NCBI RefSeq assembly: GCF_003008695.1
Contig: NZ_PXZT01000003.1
Location: 189,439 to 253,438 of the forward strand
Source of the DNA: Trichococcus alkaliphilus
GTDB taxonomy: Bacteria > Bacillota > Bacilli > Lactobacillales > Aerococcaceae
Reading direction: 5' to 3'
DNA length: 64,000 nt
The position numbers and the translations under genes were made by a program. The notes beneath the pieces are model-generated. The model saw only the letters and a program-made list of their open reading frames with translations. It was not told the origin of the DNA and searched no databases. How positions within the stretch are numbered: the first letter of the stretch is position 1; each line of letters begins with the position of its first letter. Positions 1-8,847 of this stretch are shown here, piece after piece.

Positions 1-916
1 TCAGATCCGTTCTGTCGTACAGATCCACGTGGCCGGCGCCGGCAACCTCAAACAGTTCTTTCGGTTCGGTAGCCATTTTGTAGGCATCCTCACTGAAATA
101 TCTCGAATGCGCATGCTCACCGATAATGAACAGAATCGGTCTAGGAGAAATCGTCTGGATGTAGTTCATCAACGGGAAGTTCATGAAAGCCATGGCGCTC
201 GTCTTCGTGAAGGCACCGATCGAGTTCGGGTGGAAGCCGCGTTTCATCGCATAATAGCCGAAGAATTCACTGCTGATCGGATCCATTCCTTCAGGGATAG
301 CATACACCGGCTCGCTTGGGAAGGCTGGCGTCAATTCCGGTTCATCGCCCTCGAAATCTTTCCAGCGTTGTTCACCTAGTTGGTCAAACAGCTGTGTGCG
401 TTGTTCATCCCTCATGCTGTCTGCCCAGCCGTAGCGCATCACCCGGCTCATATCATACATGCTGACGGTGGCAACCGCTTTGATCCGCGTGTCGACCTGC
501 GCCGCTGTCACTGCAAACCCGCCGCTGCCGCAGATTCCGATCACGCCGATCTTAACCCTGTCCACAAATGGACGCGTGCCGATGTAATCCACCGCCGCAC
601 TGAAGTCCTCGGCAAAGATATCCGGAGACGATATATGCCTTGGCGCGCCGCTGCTCTCTCCGTTATAGGATTCATCGAACGCTATTGCCACAAATCCGCG
701 TTCCGCCATATTCTGCGCATATATCCCTGCGCCTTGTTCCTTTACGCCACCGTATGGGGTGCCGACGATAATGGCAGGATATTTTTGGGATGTGTCGATG
801 TCTTTTGATAAATATAGGTCCGCCGCGACGGTTATGCCGTAGCGGTTTTTGAAAGTGACCTGCTCAACCGTTACCTTATCGCTGAGTGTGAAAGTTCTGT
901 ACGTATTCTCGGTCAT
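1..916 (-). CDS. alpha/beta hydrolase (dienelactone-hydrolase-like), 3' end beyond window
   Basis: The reading frame is open from an ATG at 916 to the window edge, so 305 residues are visible and the C-terminus is missing. A GGAGG lies 8 bases before the ATG. The fold signature is clear: GTPYGG early (oxyanion region), a nucleophile elbow GICGSGG at residues 127-133, an acidic residue in FIIGEHAH (about 264-270) and a histidine in GAGHVD (His296). The elbow can be read with Cys129 or Ser131 as nucleophile, so the chemistry (DLH-like thiol or serine hydrolase) is open. No signal peptide, so cytoplasmic. Related proteins are broad ester or C-C hydrolases; the substrate is unknown. Confidence 0.85.
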   Translation of the reverse strand, partial: MTENTYRTFTLSDKVTVEQVTFKNRYGITVAADLYLSKDIDTSQKYPAIIVGTPYGGVKEQGAGIYAQNMAERGFVAIAFDESYNGESSGAPRHISSPDIFAEDFSAAVDYIGTRPFVDRVKIGVIGICGSGGFAVTAAQVDTRIKAVATVSMYDMSRVMRYGWADSMRDEQRTQLFDQLGEQRWKDFEGDEPELTPAFPSEPVYAIPEGMDPISSEFFGYYAMKRGFHPNSIGAFTKTSAMAFMNFPLMNYIQTISPRPILFIIGEHAHSRYFSEDAYKMATEPKELFEVAGAGHVDLYDRTDL

Positions 917-1070
917 GTCATTTCCTCCAAATTATTCATGATTATGTTCGTTTAATCTCTAAGCAGTGAGCTTAAGTTGATTCTACGACTTAACCTTAAC
1001 GTGAAGTCAAATGTTTTTTCATAAATAATTTGGAGGTTGAAAATAGGAACTATAGAAATGCAGTATGGCT

Positions 1071-1625
1071 TTATATGATTTTGTAACTGATATGCGTTCT
1101 TCCAGCCGGGAGTCCAATCAACTGAACCCTCTCCAACTTGACATCACTGTTTTCAAGATCCTCGAATGGCCGAAAGCCGGTCCGTAAAAACCAAGGCACG
1201 ATATCAACTTGCAATTCATCTATTAAACCGGTTTTTAAACAGAGCGGTGTGGTCAGTGCGCTGCCTATGATGTTCACATCTTTTTCACCCGCTGCCGCTT
1301 TGGCTTGGAGGATTGCATCAGCGACGCCAGTTGTTACAAAAGTAATAGTTACCTTGTCTGATTCTTTTGGGTGCTTTTCTGGAACCTTATCGGTAAAGAC
1401 AAATATCGGAACTTGGTATTCATACTCGACATACCAATCAGGATCTTCCGCCATCCCATATTCCTTTTGGGACATCACAACCGACCCGGTCGTCAAAATC
1501 GACTCCTTCATGACTTCCGTTTCCTTCAGCAAATCCAAATCTGCATACAACGTATTGACACTGCCATTACTATCCTCCGCAAATCCATCCAAAGAAATGG
1601 TCAGGCCTAGAATAACTTTTCCCAT
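1071..1625 (-). CDS. dihydrofolate reductase-family protein (RibD C-terminal-like)
   Basis: 184 residues with the start MGKVILGLTISLDGFAED, which matches the first strand and loop of the RibD C-terminal/DHFR-like fold (YwjB/YyaP type), and a conserved NIIGSALTT segment near residue 115, where the nucleotide-binding GG/GS turn lies. These proteins are probably NADPH-dependent reductases; none of the small Firmicute members has a settled substrate. The ribosome site is TAGGAGAAAG before the ATG. It appears to be a single-gene unit, with a possible promoter just upstream at 1670-1699. Confidence 0.85.
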   Translation of the reverse strand: MGKVILGLTISLDGFAEDSNGSVNTLYADLDLLKETEVMKESILTTGSVVMSQKEYGMAEDPDWYVEYEYQVPIFVFTDKVPEKHPKESDKVTITFVTTGVADAILQAKAAAGEKDVNIIGSALTTPLCLKTGLIDELQVDIVPWFLRTGFRPFEDLENSDVKLERVQLIGLPAGRTHISYKII

Positions 1626-1669
1626 GTGCTTTCTCCTATCTGAATTTATTTTGTCGGTTTTAATAATCC

Positions 1670-1699
1670 TTATAAAGACAATAATCAGTCTATTTTCAA
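1670..1699 (-). promoter_or_regulatory. possible sigma-A promoter for the DHFR-like gene
   Basis: On the minus strand TTGAAA (1694-1699) is followed after 18 bases by TTATAA (1670-1675), about 45 bases before the start codon at 1625. Motif match only. Confidence 0.4.
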
Positions 1700-1825
1700 C
1701 AAGGATGATAATTTGGAGATATATTTCGATATAGTGAGCCGTGAACAGGTGTTAAATGCAAAATATCTTTAGCTTTGTAACGATTATCGCACATATCTTT
1801 TGTTTTGCGAACTTTTGCGAATATC

Positions 1826-1863
1826 AAAAAAAATCCTCGAAACACTGTTCGAGGATTTTTTTC
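1826..1863 (-). terminator. intrinsic terminator after the MATE operon
   Basis: Perfect 8-bp stem TCCTCGAA/TTCGAGGA (1834-1841 with 1848-1855), extended by A/T pairs, with T tracts on both sides so it could work in both directions. It lies just beyond the stop of the small gene at 1877. Confidence 0.85.
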
Positions 1864-1876
1864 TATGAAAATTTTA

Positions 1877-2251
1877 TTAGCTGAAATCTTTATCTGTGCT
1901 GTCATCCATCGTCTGAATAGCCAGTTCCAATGACTTAATTCTTCTTTCCAGAAGGGTTTTCTGGGGACTGCCCGGTTTCGACTTGGCATAGATGCCTTCA
2001 ATCGAGGGAAGCAAGCCAGCAAGCAAGATGCGGGCGTCCGCCAAGTCTTCTTGGGTGAAAGGATGGGGCTTTTCATCCCAAACTTGTTCCAGCACAGCCA
2101 AGCCGATGCGGAGAGCCTGGAGCCGTTTCGCCACCAATGTCGTGTTGGCGCCTTTGTCGGTCATGCTGCTCAATGCATTTTCGGATTTGCGGATGGTCGA
2201 CTGGAAGGATTTCAGTGATTCAGCTTTATCTGCTTCAGTCAGTGCTTCCAT
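1877..2251 (-). CDS. conserved hypothetical protein, MATE-linked
   Basis: 124 residues counted from ATG 2251, which has AAGGAG about 10 bases upstream; the longer frame would need a TTG start at 2257. The protein is soluble and largely helical, with many Leu, Ala, Glu and Lys residues and no membrane segment, signal peptide or recognisable motif. Its 5' end overlaps the end of the MATE gene by 17 bases, so it is translated from the same message. I do not recognise a family; a regulatory or accessory role to the exporter is only a guess from the overlap. Confidence 0.7.
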   Translation of the reverse strand: MEALTEADKAESLKSFQSTIRKSENALSSMTDKGANTTLVAKRLQALRIGLAVLEQVWDEKPHPFTQEDLADARILLAGLLPSIEGIYAKSKPGSPQKTLLERRIKSLELAIQTMDDSTDKDFS

Positions 2252-3563
2252 ATGCAACAGCTCCTTTTTCGGTGGCGTTCGCTAAATAGAGCGCAAATCC
2301 GGCAACGATCAGCTCGGAAAGCACAAACGCTGACCAAATGCCCGTCATTCCCCAGAGGCTACTTAATAGGATCGCCATCGGCACAATTACTGCCAGTCCC
2401 CTCAGAATCGAAAGGACAAAGGCGGCTCGTGCCTTTTCGGTTGCGCTGAGGATCATCGCCGTCACGATATTGATTCCGACAAAGAAAAATCCAAGAAAAT
2501 AGATTTTCATTCCGCTGTCAGCCAACTTTAGTATCACCGGATCTTTTTCGTTGTTGAACAGACCGATCAGCGCTTCCGAGTTGAAGAAGGTCCCTAGGTA
2601 AATCAAGGCAGCGATGAAACCTGCCGTCAGCAATGCATAGCGGTTCACGCGCCGGACCGTCTTGCGGTCCTTCAACCCATAATACTTGCTGATGAGCGGC
2701 TGCACACCTTGACCCAGCCCGGTAAAGATTGCGACCGCGACAAAGGCAATGTTTGCGACAATCCCGTAGGCGGCAACCCCTTTGTTTCCCTCGAGCCCCA
2801 AAATCAACAGGTTGAAGGTCGTCAGCACGACCGCCGAGGACACTTCCATGACGAAAGTGGAAGATCCCAGATTGAGGATGTCCTTGATTGCCGGACGCGT
2901 CAGCTTGTACTTCAAAATAGCAGGCCAGGATTTCTTTCTTGCGAAGTGGATCGAGAGGATACCCAAACTGATAATCGGCGCAATGCTCGTCGCAAAGGCG
3001 GCACCGAACATCCCCATTTTAAACGGGAACAGAAAAATGTAGTCCAGGATCACATTCGAAACACTTCCGCCAAGCATCGCCAGCATGGCTAGTCTGGGAT
3101 TGTTGTCGTTGCGGACGAAAGCCAGAACCGTATTGTTCAGGATGAAAAATGGCGCAAACACCATAATCGTTGCCATGTAGGCATGTGTCAAAGGCAATGT
3201 GACCGCATCGGCACCCAAAACCGATGACAATGCCCTTGAACCGAACAGTCCGAGAACAGCGACCAGCAGGCCTGCCAGTGTGCCTAGCTTAAGCGCTCCT
3301 GCGAAAACCGCTTCGGCTTCTTTGTGTTTGTTTTGAGATTTCAAGATACCGAAACGGGCTGCCCCGCCGATACCGATCATCAAACCGATGCCGTGGATGA
3401 TGCTAAAGACCGGGATGGCGAAATTCAGTGCCGCAATCCCGGTGGCCCCCAATGCCTTGGCTATATAGTAGGTGTCGGCCAAAATGTAGAACGATACGCC
3501 GATCATGCCCAAAATATTCAGGCTGACGTACTTCGAAAAATCCTTCAATAGTGATTTTTCCAT
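2235..3563 (-). CDS. MATE-family multidrug/cation antiporter
   Basis: 442 residues with about 12 hydrophobic segments and the spacing typical of MATE proteins (usual length 440-460). Visible signatures include a GLGQGVQPLISKYYG segment at the start of the C-terminal half and an N-terminal GMIGVSFYILADTYYIAKALG segment. These proteins export drugs or metabolites in exchange for Na+ or H+. The start is placed at 3563 (MEKSLLKDF), because AAGGAGA sits 8 bases upstream; a frame extension to 3581 has no ribosome site. It has its own perfect promoter and an attenuator-like leader, and is cotranscribed with the small gene that overlaps its end. Confidence 0.93.
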   Translation of the reverse strand: MEKSLLKDFSKYVSLNILGMIGVSFYILADTYYIAKALGATGIAALNFAIPVFSIIHGIGLMIGIGGAARFGILKSQNKHKEAEAVFAGALKLGTLAGLLVAVLGLFGSRALSSVLGADAVTLPLTHAYMATIMVFAPFFILNNTVLAFVRNDNNPRLAMLAMLGGSVSNVILDYIFLFPFKMGMFGAAFATSIAPIISLGILSIHFARKKSWPAILKYKLTRPAIKDILNLGSSTFVMEVSSAVVLTTFNLLILGLEGNKGVAAYGIVANIAFVAVAIFTGLGQGVQPLISKYYGLKDRKTVRRVNRYALLTAGFIAALIYLGTFFNSEALIGLFNNEKDPVILKLADSGMKIYFLGFFFVGINIVTAMILSATEKARAAFVLSILRGLAVIVPMAILLSSLWGMTGIWSAFVLSELIVAGFALYLANATEKGAVAYGSTD

Positions 3564-3581
3564 GCTGCTGTCTCCTTCCAA

Positions 3582-3670
3582 AATAAAAAAGGTGTCCCGA
3601 AAACATTCCTTCCAAGACCTAACGGAATGTTTCTGAACACCTTGAACTCTTTACCCGGTGGCAAAAAGAG
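3582..3670 (-). promoter_or_regulatory. structured leader with terminator-like hairpin before MATE gene
   Basis: In the 5' UTR a hairpin AAACATTCC/GGAATGTTT (3624-3632 with 3601-3609) is flanked by an outer stem AAGGTGT/ACACCTT (3637-3643 with 3589-3595) and followed directly by six T residues, that is, an intrinsic terminator just before the ribosome site. Upstream is a second hairpin CTCTTT/AAAGAG (3665-3670 with 3647-3652) whose loop carries CACC, complementary to the GGTG of the terminator's 5' arm. This layout suggests attenuation or a riboswitch. I do not recognise the aptamer. Confidence 0.6.
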
Positions 3671-3697
3671 GGTTATCTATTTTGTTAATATCATTTG

Positions 3698-3726
3698 ATT
3701 ATAATTTTTCAGGGGCGGATTGTCAA
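3698..3726 (-). promoter_or_regulatory. consensus sigma-A promoter for MATE gene
   Basis: TTGACA (3721-3726), spacer of 17, TATAAT (3698-3703) on the minus strand: both hexamers and the spacing are perfect. It lies about 135 bases before the MATE start, just past the stop of the upstream gene. Confidence 0.9.
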
Positions 3727-3739
3727 CGGCGGCATCAGT

Positions 3740-4564
3740 TCAACTTGCCCTGGGCTTAACTTCAAATTTTTTCACACTGAAAAATAGGCAACCAACCGTA
3801 ACCGCCGCTATATCAACAAACGTCCTTAACAATAAGTCAATCATATCAGCATCAAACACGAGCGGCATGAAGAAGTTAAACAGAAACAGATTCAGGCCAA
3901 ACAACATGCCTCCAACAATCAGCGCATTTGTGGTCCTGTTGCGCTGCTGAACATATTTGTTGAACCAAGCCAAAACACAGGCAGTGGTAAGTCCCGTCAC
4001 TGCGCACCAAATAATGGTTTCCAAAGTTTTTTCCGCAAAGGACGAATAAATATCCAATACATAGTACTGAATCAGCCGCCCGATAATAAACAGCACCGTA
4101 ATGGCAACAATCGCCGGAAGACTGCTGTTCCATGGTACTTTACTATTCTTTTTTGCCTCGTTTCTTCCAAGCATGACTCCTACCAAAGCACCCATGACCA
4201 GCAGAGAAAAAGTATCAGCCAGGGGATACGTGATTCTGTCAAGCGGTGCGGCGTGCGGCAACGGCTCGAGCAGATACACAATCCAAATCAGACTGCAGGC
4301 AACACTAAATTTAAGTCCTTGCACTACCCTGCTCCCCGACAACTGATTGTACACCAGCAAAAACATCGCTGCTATCAATGAATAGGCAATGACACCATAC
4401 ACAGAAAAAGCTATCGGCATCGTACCGTTGATCACAAACACACTTGGGGGCAAAACCGACTGTTCTCCAGGCGGAATCAACAGCTGTCCAATTATCCTAG
4501 AAAAGGTTGTCATCACGCCCACAAAAAGAATTTTGAGTATACATTTCGTTTTCCCGACCACCAC
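3740..4564 (-). CDS. polytopic membrane protein, unknown function
   Basis: 274 residues with about seven or eight hydrophobic stretches; a long loop with NGTMPIAFSV and a polar linker (GRNEAKKNSKVPW) separate two groups of membrane spans. I do not recognise a family motif, catalytic residue or ABC/MFS signature. The downstream MATE gene has its own strong promoter, so cotranscription is unlikely. The start at 4564 is the first in frame; no strong ribosome site is obvious upstream, and an internal ATG (MTTFSRIIG, residue 18) is an alternative. Confidence 0.7.
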   Translation of the reverse strand: MVVGKTKCILKILFVGVMTTFSRIIGQLLIPPGEQSVLPPSVFVINGTMPIAFSVYGVIAYSLIAAMFLLVYNQLSGSRVVQGLKFSVACSLIWIVYLLEPLPHAAPLDRITYPLADTFSLLVMGALVGVMLGRNEAKKNSKVPWNSSLPAIVAITVLFIIGRLIQYYVLDIYSSFAEKTLETIIWCAVTGLTTACVLAWFNKYVQQRNRTTNALIVGGMLFGLNLFLFNFFMPLVFDADMIDLLLRTFVDIAAVTVGCLFFSVKKFEVKPRAS

Positions 4565-4672
4565 CGCACCTCACTTATTTATCAATTTATGGTATCTTAC
4601 TTTGGTTCACACGGCTTGATAACTTCATTATGGAACAAAAATTCACTTCCGCCTGTCATCTGCATCAGCTCT

Positions 4673-5575
4673 TTACTGATCTCTGTACACTTCGGTCATG
4701 CCCTGTTTTTCTTTATTTAAGCATATTTCCTGAATTTCCCGCTCTACTCTCGCATTAAATTGCTTGCCAAAAACCCCAAGTGTCACTGCACCAAACATCA
4801 AGCCCAGAGCAATGATGACCCACTGTGCCAAGTTACTGCCTGCTAGTGAAACCACTGTGTAGATCAAACCCAGTGATGCATTGCCAATGCCGTGTAGGGT
4901 TGCTGCAGTAAAATAATTGCGTTTGGAAATGATGTATCCGATTGAAATAATCAAGCTCGACAGCATACATTGCAGGATGAATACAGCAAACCAAAGCGGC
5001 GACAGTGCAAAAGCTTGACTCTGCCACTGGGTAGCATAAAATATCCACGGAAGGTGCCAAATACCCCATATAAAACCGAGGATCAGAGAACCTTTTACAA
5101 AACCATACTTTACCAGCATTTTGTCGAGGGCATAACCGCGCCAACCAAATTCTTCATTGGATGGTCCGTAAAGGTACATAAAAAATAGGAAGCTTAGTAC
5201 CGATAGCGGTTTTTGTATGAAGCTCTTGAGCGTTTCAAAATCCGGATATTCGCCTAAAGCTAAACTTAGTGCGCCAGTCATGAGCGAAACAAATAAGGTC
5301 AAGTATAGGAGTACGAACCAGGCTCCAAGCCATGTCGGTATAAACCGCTCAAAATAATCTCTGCGTGCTTCTTTCGTATACGTTTTCAAAACCATAATGA
5401 TCCCGACGCAAGAAGGTGCAATGCCGGCGGTGAAAACAAACAGATAATCACCCATTGTTGTGTTATTGATGCCAAGCATTACCGGTATCATCCCGACTAT
5501 CCATGTCCACAGAATTGTCGCTGCAAAGAAAATCCACAAATGCCTTGTTTCCTTCTTGCTGAGTTCGTTTTTCAT
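4673..5575 (-). CDS. CPBP-family intramembrane glutamic protease
   Basis: 301 residues with about eight membrane segments. The CPBP/Abi motifs are all present: SNEEFGWRGYAL (motif 1, EE...R), FIWGIWHLPW (motif 2, histidine) and a later ATLHGIGNASLG (motif 3, HxxxN). These are membrane proteases related to Rce1 and to bacteriocin self-immunity proteins. The start is set at 5575 (MKNELSKKE) with GAGGGG 5 bases upstream; the longer frame to 5650 overlaps the neighbour and lacks a ribosome site. It follows the small membrane gene at 5610-6080 by 34 bases, so the two are probably cotranscribed. Confidence 0.88.
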   Translation of the reverse strand: MKNELSKKETRHLWIFFAATILWTWIVGMIPVMLGINNTTMGDYLFVFTAGIAPSCVGIIMVLKTYTKEARRDYFERFIPTWLGAWFVLLYLTLFVSLMTGALSLALGEYPDFETLKSFIQKPLSVLSFLFFMYLYGPSNEEFGWRGYALDKMLVKYGFVKGSLILGFIWGIWHLPWIFYATQWQSQAFALSPLWFAVFILQCMLSSLIISIGYIISKRNYFTAATLHGIGNASLGLIYTVVSLAGSNLAQWVIIALGLMFGAVTLGVFGKQFNARVEREIQEICLNKEKQGMTEVYRDQ

Positions 5576-5609
5576 TGGTTCCCCTCTCTTCCAGATTTTC
5601 ACATCGGAT

Positions 5610-6080
5610 TCACGAGTGCATTTCTCTGCGATGTTGCAAATGGATTCCAATATGACCTATACCGAAAATGATGACGGAAACCATCAGCCAGATCACTCTT
5701 CCGTATAATCCCAGAAAAAAGAAGGCAACAACCGGCAATGTCGCAGCTGCGACGGGTATCCCATAAAAACTACTATAAAAGTCCTTCCACGTCCTGTTGC
5801 TTTTGAAATAGCGTATCCACCAGCATTCATACAGAATCATGAGAACAAATGCCGCAATCAGCCAGAAACTCCAAACCGACCACCCTTGAATATTGAAGTC
5901 GGAAAACACAAGGGCTGCGCCAGTAACAACAACTTGTCCGACTCTTTCAAAAACAAGCAGTACTTTATTTTCATCCTTAAAGTCATATCCTCTGGGCTGA
6001 TACTTTGTCCATATCAGATTGGGAACAATCAGCATCATCATAAAGACAAGTCCAACGTAAGAAAAACCAAAATGCCCCAT
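5610..6080 (-). CDS. small membrane protein of unknown function
   Basis: 156 residues with four predicted membrane helices; aromatic and Trp rich (ECWWIRYFK, NRTWKDFYSSFYG). A GGGGAGGAACATAG ribosome site stands before the ATG. The family is common in Firmicutes as an uncharacterised four-helix protein; I cannot name a function. It is the first gene of a likely two-gene unit with the CPBP protease. Confidence 0.75.
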   Translation of the reverse strand: MGHFGFSYVGLVFMMMLIVPNLIWTKYQPRGYDFKDENKVLLVFERVGQVVVTGAALVFSDFNIQGWSVWSFWLIAAFVLMILYECWWIRYFKSNRTWKDFYSSFYGIPVAAATLPVVAFFFLGLYGRVIWLMVSVIIFGIGHIGIHLQHRREMHS

Positions 6081-6234
6081 CTATGTTCCTCCCCTGTACT
6101 TCTATCAAAGGTATTTCTGCATGACGCTCTATCTTTTTTGACAACGATTCTGCTCACTCGGGATGTTGGTAGGATATTGCTTATACTATATCCAACTTCA
6201 GCGAATCCCATATAGCTACAGTCTATATTAGTGC

Positions 6235-6316
6235 GCAAAAAACCGCAAGAACGGTCACCATTCATGACAGTCCTTACGGATTTCTGCTTTTTTCATTTAT
6301 TGCGTATCAATGTCTC
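6235..6316 (-). repeat. duplicated rlmD 3'-end/terminator fragment
   Basis: The stretch closely resembles the end of rlmD and its terminator at about 11584-11665, including an ATTTATTGCGT run (the rlmD stop region) and the shared core of the hairpin loop, GACAGTCCTT. The stem is partly decayed (CCGTAAG/CTTGCGG) but a T6 tract remains on the minus strand, so it can still end transcription of the AraC-type gene. No transposase is next to it. Confidence 0.7.
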
Positions 6317-6394
6317 CATGCTTTCAATATGGCTTGGGAGTTGCGAAAAGGCCACTCCAATTTAGCGTGCCCTTGATCGTAATCATTGATATGC

Positions 6395-7273
6395 TTAATA
6401 GTCTGTCTTCTTTACTGGAATCCAAATTTCGCTTCTATACTTCTGATTGCCAGTGTCGGGGCTCTCATTCCACAAAATTTCAGGACCTTCAACCGCCTCA
6501 TATCCTGAAGCCGGGAACCACTCCGAGTATATCCTGCCCCACACATTTTGAAGTGTTTCCGGGAATGGCCCAATCGCCTCGAACACTGCCCAGCTGCCGG
6601 CTGCAATTTCCAACACATCAAATTCTGCGGTTTCATTACTTGTGGTTGCTACTCCGAGGTAATGATCCAGCTCCCCTTTCTCTTCCATTCTTCCCTCTGA
6701 AAAATTAGCAGAAGCACTGATAATCCCTGTTGGTTCTACATTTGAGAGAGATTTAAGTTGTTGAATAACCTCAGTGGTCAATAGTGCCGTTATTTTTTCA
6801 ATCTCTGGATTGACACCTTCAAAAACAATTGGAACTCTCTTCTTGAATCCGACCAGCGTAAAGGATTCTTTTTCAACAATGCGATAATTCATTTCACTGC
6901 CTCCTCTGATTGATAATTGAAAGGTCAACCTCGGATATGCTTTTAGCTGAGTGTTCTCACTTCTTGCTTCAGAAGGGAGAATGCCATGGATAGAATGGAA
7001 GGCACGGGAGAAAGAATCAGCTGATTTATACCCGTATTTGACTGCAGCATCGATTATTCTAAAATCATTATCCTTCAACTCAAGCGCAGCCAGCGTCAGC
7101 CTTCTTCTTCGAATATATTCCGATAAACTGATTCCTGACAAAAAGGAAAACATCCGCTTGAAATGATATTCTGAACAATAAGCAATTTTAGACACTTCCC
7201 TGTAATCAATTTCCTCCGTTAAATGCTCTTCAATGTATGCTAACGCATTATTCATAGTGCTCAAAGAATCCAT
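6395..7273 (-). CDS. AraC-type regulator with GyrI-like effector domain
   Basis: 292 residues from ATG 7273 ([11 protein letters not shown]), chosen because AAAGGAGG lies 7 bases upstream. The N-terminal 100 residues hold two helix-turn-helix units of the AraC/XylS type ([45 protein letters not shown]). Residues from about 128 ([14 protein letters not shown]) to the end form a GyrI-like/BacR-type effector-binding domain, ending in [10 protein letters not shown]. This is the Rob/YdeE arrangement: a small amphipathic ligand, often a drug, is sensed by the C-terminal half. Targets are unknown; the SRPBCC and membrane genes next to it are candidates. Confidence 0.92.
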   Translation of the reverse strand: MDSLSTMNNALAYIEEHLTEEIDYREVSKIAYCSEYHFKRMFSFLSGISLSEYIRRRRLTLAALELKDNDFRIIDAAVKYGYKSADSFSRAFHSIHGILPSEARSENTQLKAYPRLTFQLSIRGGSEMNYRIVEKESFTLVGFKKRVPIVFEGVNPEIEKITALLTTEVIQQLKSLSNVEPTGIISASANFSEGRMEEKGELDHYLGVATTSNETAEFDVLEIAAGSWAVFEAIGPFPETLQNVWGRIYSEWFPASGYEAVEGPEILWNESPDTGNQKYRSEIWIPVKKTDY

Positions 7274-7377
7274 CAAACGACCTCCTTTCATCATCAATAC
7301 TATCAGAGGAACTATTTATCCATCCGACAAACTGTGCACAATATAATCGACTCTATTTTAATTGTTGATTTCGGAGT

Positions 7378-7815
7378 TTATCCTATTTTTTCCGCCAGCG
7401 TTTTTATGCGCTCCAGTGCTTCTGGAATCCGGATACTGAATGTCTCTTCTTGTTCTTCGGGAACATCGGTTTTGACAATTAATGTGGTTACGCCATTTTT
7501 TTCGGAAAGAGAATAACTCTCAGTGCCCCCGGTCCACTCTTTTTCGCGTTCGTGCCGCCCATTTTCTTTCGTGTCCATACTGTGCCTGAATAATACATAC
7601 TCATTCGAATTAAATTTCGCTACCAGACTGGTCACACCGTAACCATTTATGGATGATAGGAACTGGATTTCATTTCCCTCTTTCATGATTCCCTTCATGT
7701 ATGTCCCTTCATCAATAATACTTGCCCAGTCACGGAATGTTGCATCATCCCAAAGCGTTGCCCACACTCTTTCTTTAGCCGCATTTATTTCAATTGAAAA
7801 TTGAATATTTTTCAT
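7378..7815 (-). CDS. SRPBCC (START/AHSA1-like) domain protein
   Basis: 145 residues that make up a single SRPBCC fold: the opening strand IQFSIEINAAKERVWATLWD, a mid-protein strand region and a long C-terminal helix (IPEALERIKTLAEKIG). Such proteins bind hydrophobic ligands in a deep cavity; AHSA1-type members often sit beside regulators. The ATG overlaps the end of the membrane gene upstream by 4 bases, so the two are translationally coupled. Confidence 0.85.
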   Translation of the reverse strand: MKNIQFSIEINAAKERVWATLWDDATFRDWASIIDEGTYMKGIMKEGNEIQFLSSINGYGVTSLVAKFNSNEYVLFRHSMDTKENGRHEREKEWTGGTESYSLSEKNGVTTLIVKTDVPEEQEETFSIRIPEALERIKTLAEKIG

Positions 7816-8486
7816 GTTTTACTCCTATAACCGACAACTAGTTTATATACCGGAATGGAAACAAATGCCAACGCAATGAAAATCAGTCCTACAAACATGA
7901 AGACATCGGCTTGATAGTGCCAATTTCCCCACATGTTCAAATCCTCAAAGGTTCCTCTCAACGACGGATCCGTTGCCGAAAGATCGAAATCGGATGTAAC
8001 TACCATTCTTACTCCTTTGTTTATCAAAATATATAATCCGATATTCGCGAAATAGGAAACAGCAATGACCGCAAAGTTCGATATAAATTTCTTCGTTTTA
8101 TCCTTTTTCGGATTGTTCTCCTCGTCCAAATCCTTGTAAATTCCGGTGAAAATTTTAAAAAGGCTGAAGACTGCGTAAACCAGCAACTTTAAAGAGAATG
8201 ACCCCAGTAAAGCCAATGGATCTGACGCCAGCAAATTTGTTGCGATTGTCCCCGGGGCCGCGAATACATTTAGAATTCCAGAAACAAAAAGCATTGTTGA
8301 TACTGGATTCTCCAGCATAAAATCAGATGCTCTTTTTTTGAATCCCAATAGTATGCTGATAAGCAAAATGAGGAATATCTGGATTTGCAACGTATAAAAA
8401 GTTCCCGCCTGATCTCCAAAGCTGGTGAAGAATAGAATAGGTAAGGAAATCAGCAAAGGACGCCACTTGAATTTTCGCTTTTCCAT
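7812..8486 (-). CDS. membrane protein, unknown function
   Basis: 224 residues with five or six hydrophobic segments. A lysine-rich cytosolic loop (DEENNPKKDKTKK) separates two halves, and a polar segment with DLNMWGNWHYQAD precedes the last helix. I do not recognise a family. It is the first gene of a two-gene unit with the SRPBCC protein (stop and start overlap). Confidence 0.72.
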   Translation of the reverse strand: MEKRKFKWRPLLISLPILFFTSFGDQAGTFYTLQIQIFLILLISILLGFKKRASDFMLENPVSTMLFVSGILNVFAAPGTIATNLLASDPLALLGSFSLKLLVYAVFSLFKIFTGIYKDLDEENNPKKDKTKKFISNFAVIAVSYFANIGLYILINKGVRMVVTSDFDLSATDPSLRGTFEDLNMWGNWHYQADVFMFVGLIFIALAFVSIPVYKLVVGYRSKT

Positions 8487-8847
8487 TGTATCTGCCCCCT
8501 TTTAGATCTACCAAAAAAAGAAAAAAACACTTTCAGGTCGTATGCAGTTTAAATATCCCCTTTGAAAATGTCGCACATAAGCTATCAAATTCTATTCTCA
8601 AATCTGCAATTTGCTTGATGGAAATTTGGAACGTATAATTTAATTAGGGCATTCACAAAAAAGTTCATCCCCTCTGTTTATTATTATACGTCTTGATACA
8701 GATACATATCAAAGATAAAACCGTATGAAAGACCGTGCCACCTAACTCATGACTGAAATAAGGAGCGTACGGTGGCACTTATTCAATCTTGCAGATCAAT
8801 AGCTATCCGGCTCTTCCGAATAAAGTATGATACATGGAGGTTATTTT
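8487..8847. other. intergenic stretch between divergent genes
   Basis: No coding signal on either strand. It holds an 8-bp inverted repeat GTGCCACC/GGTGGCAC (8735-8742 and 8771-8778) without a T tract, and several AT-rich stretches that may include the two divergent promoters. I cannot place a confident promoter. Confidence 0.5.

Noticed and set aside
8735-8778. GTGCCACC/GGTGGCAC hairpin as terminator
   Set aside because: A 28-base loop and no T tract on either strand; no gene ends close enough.
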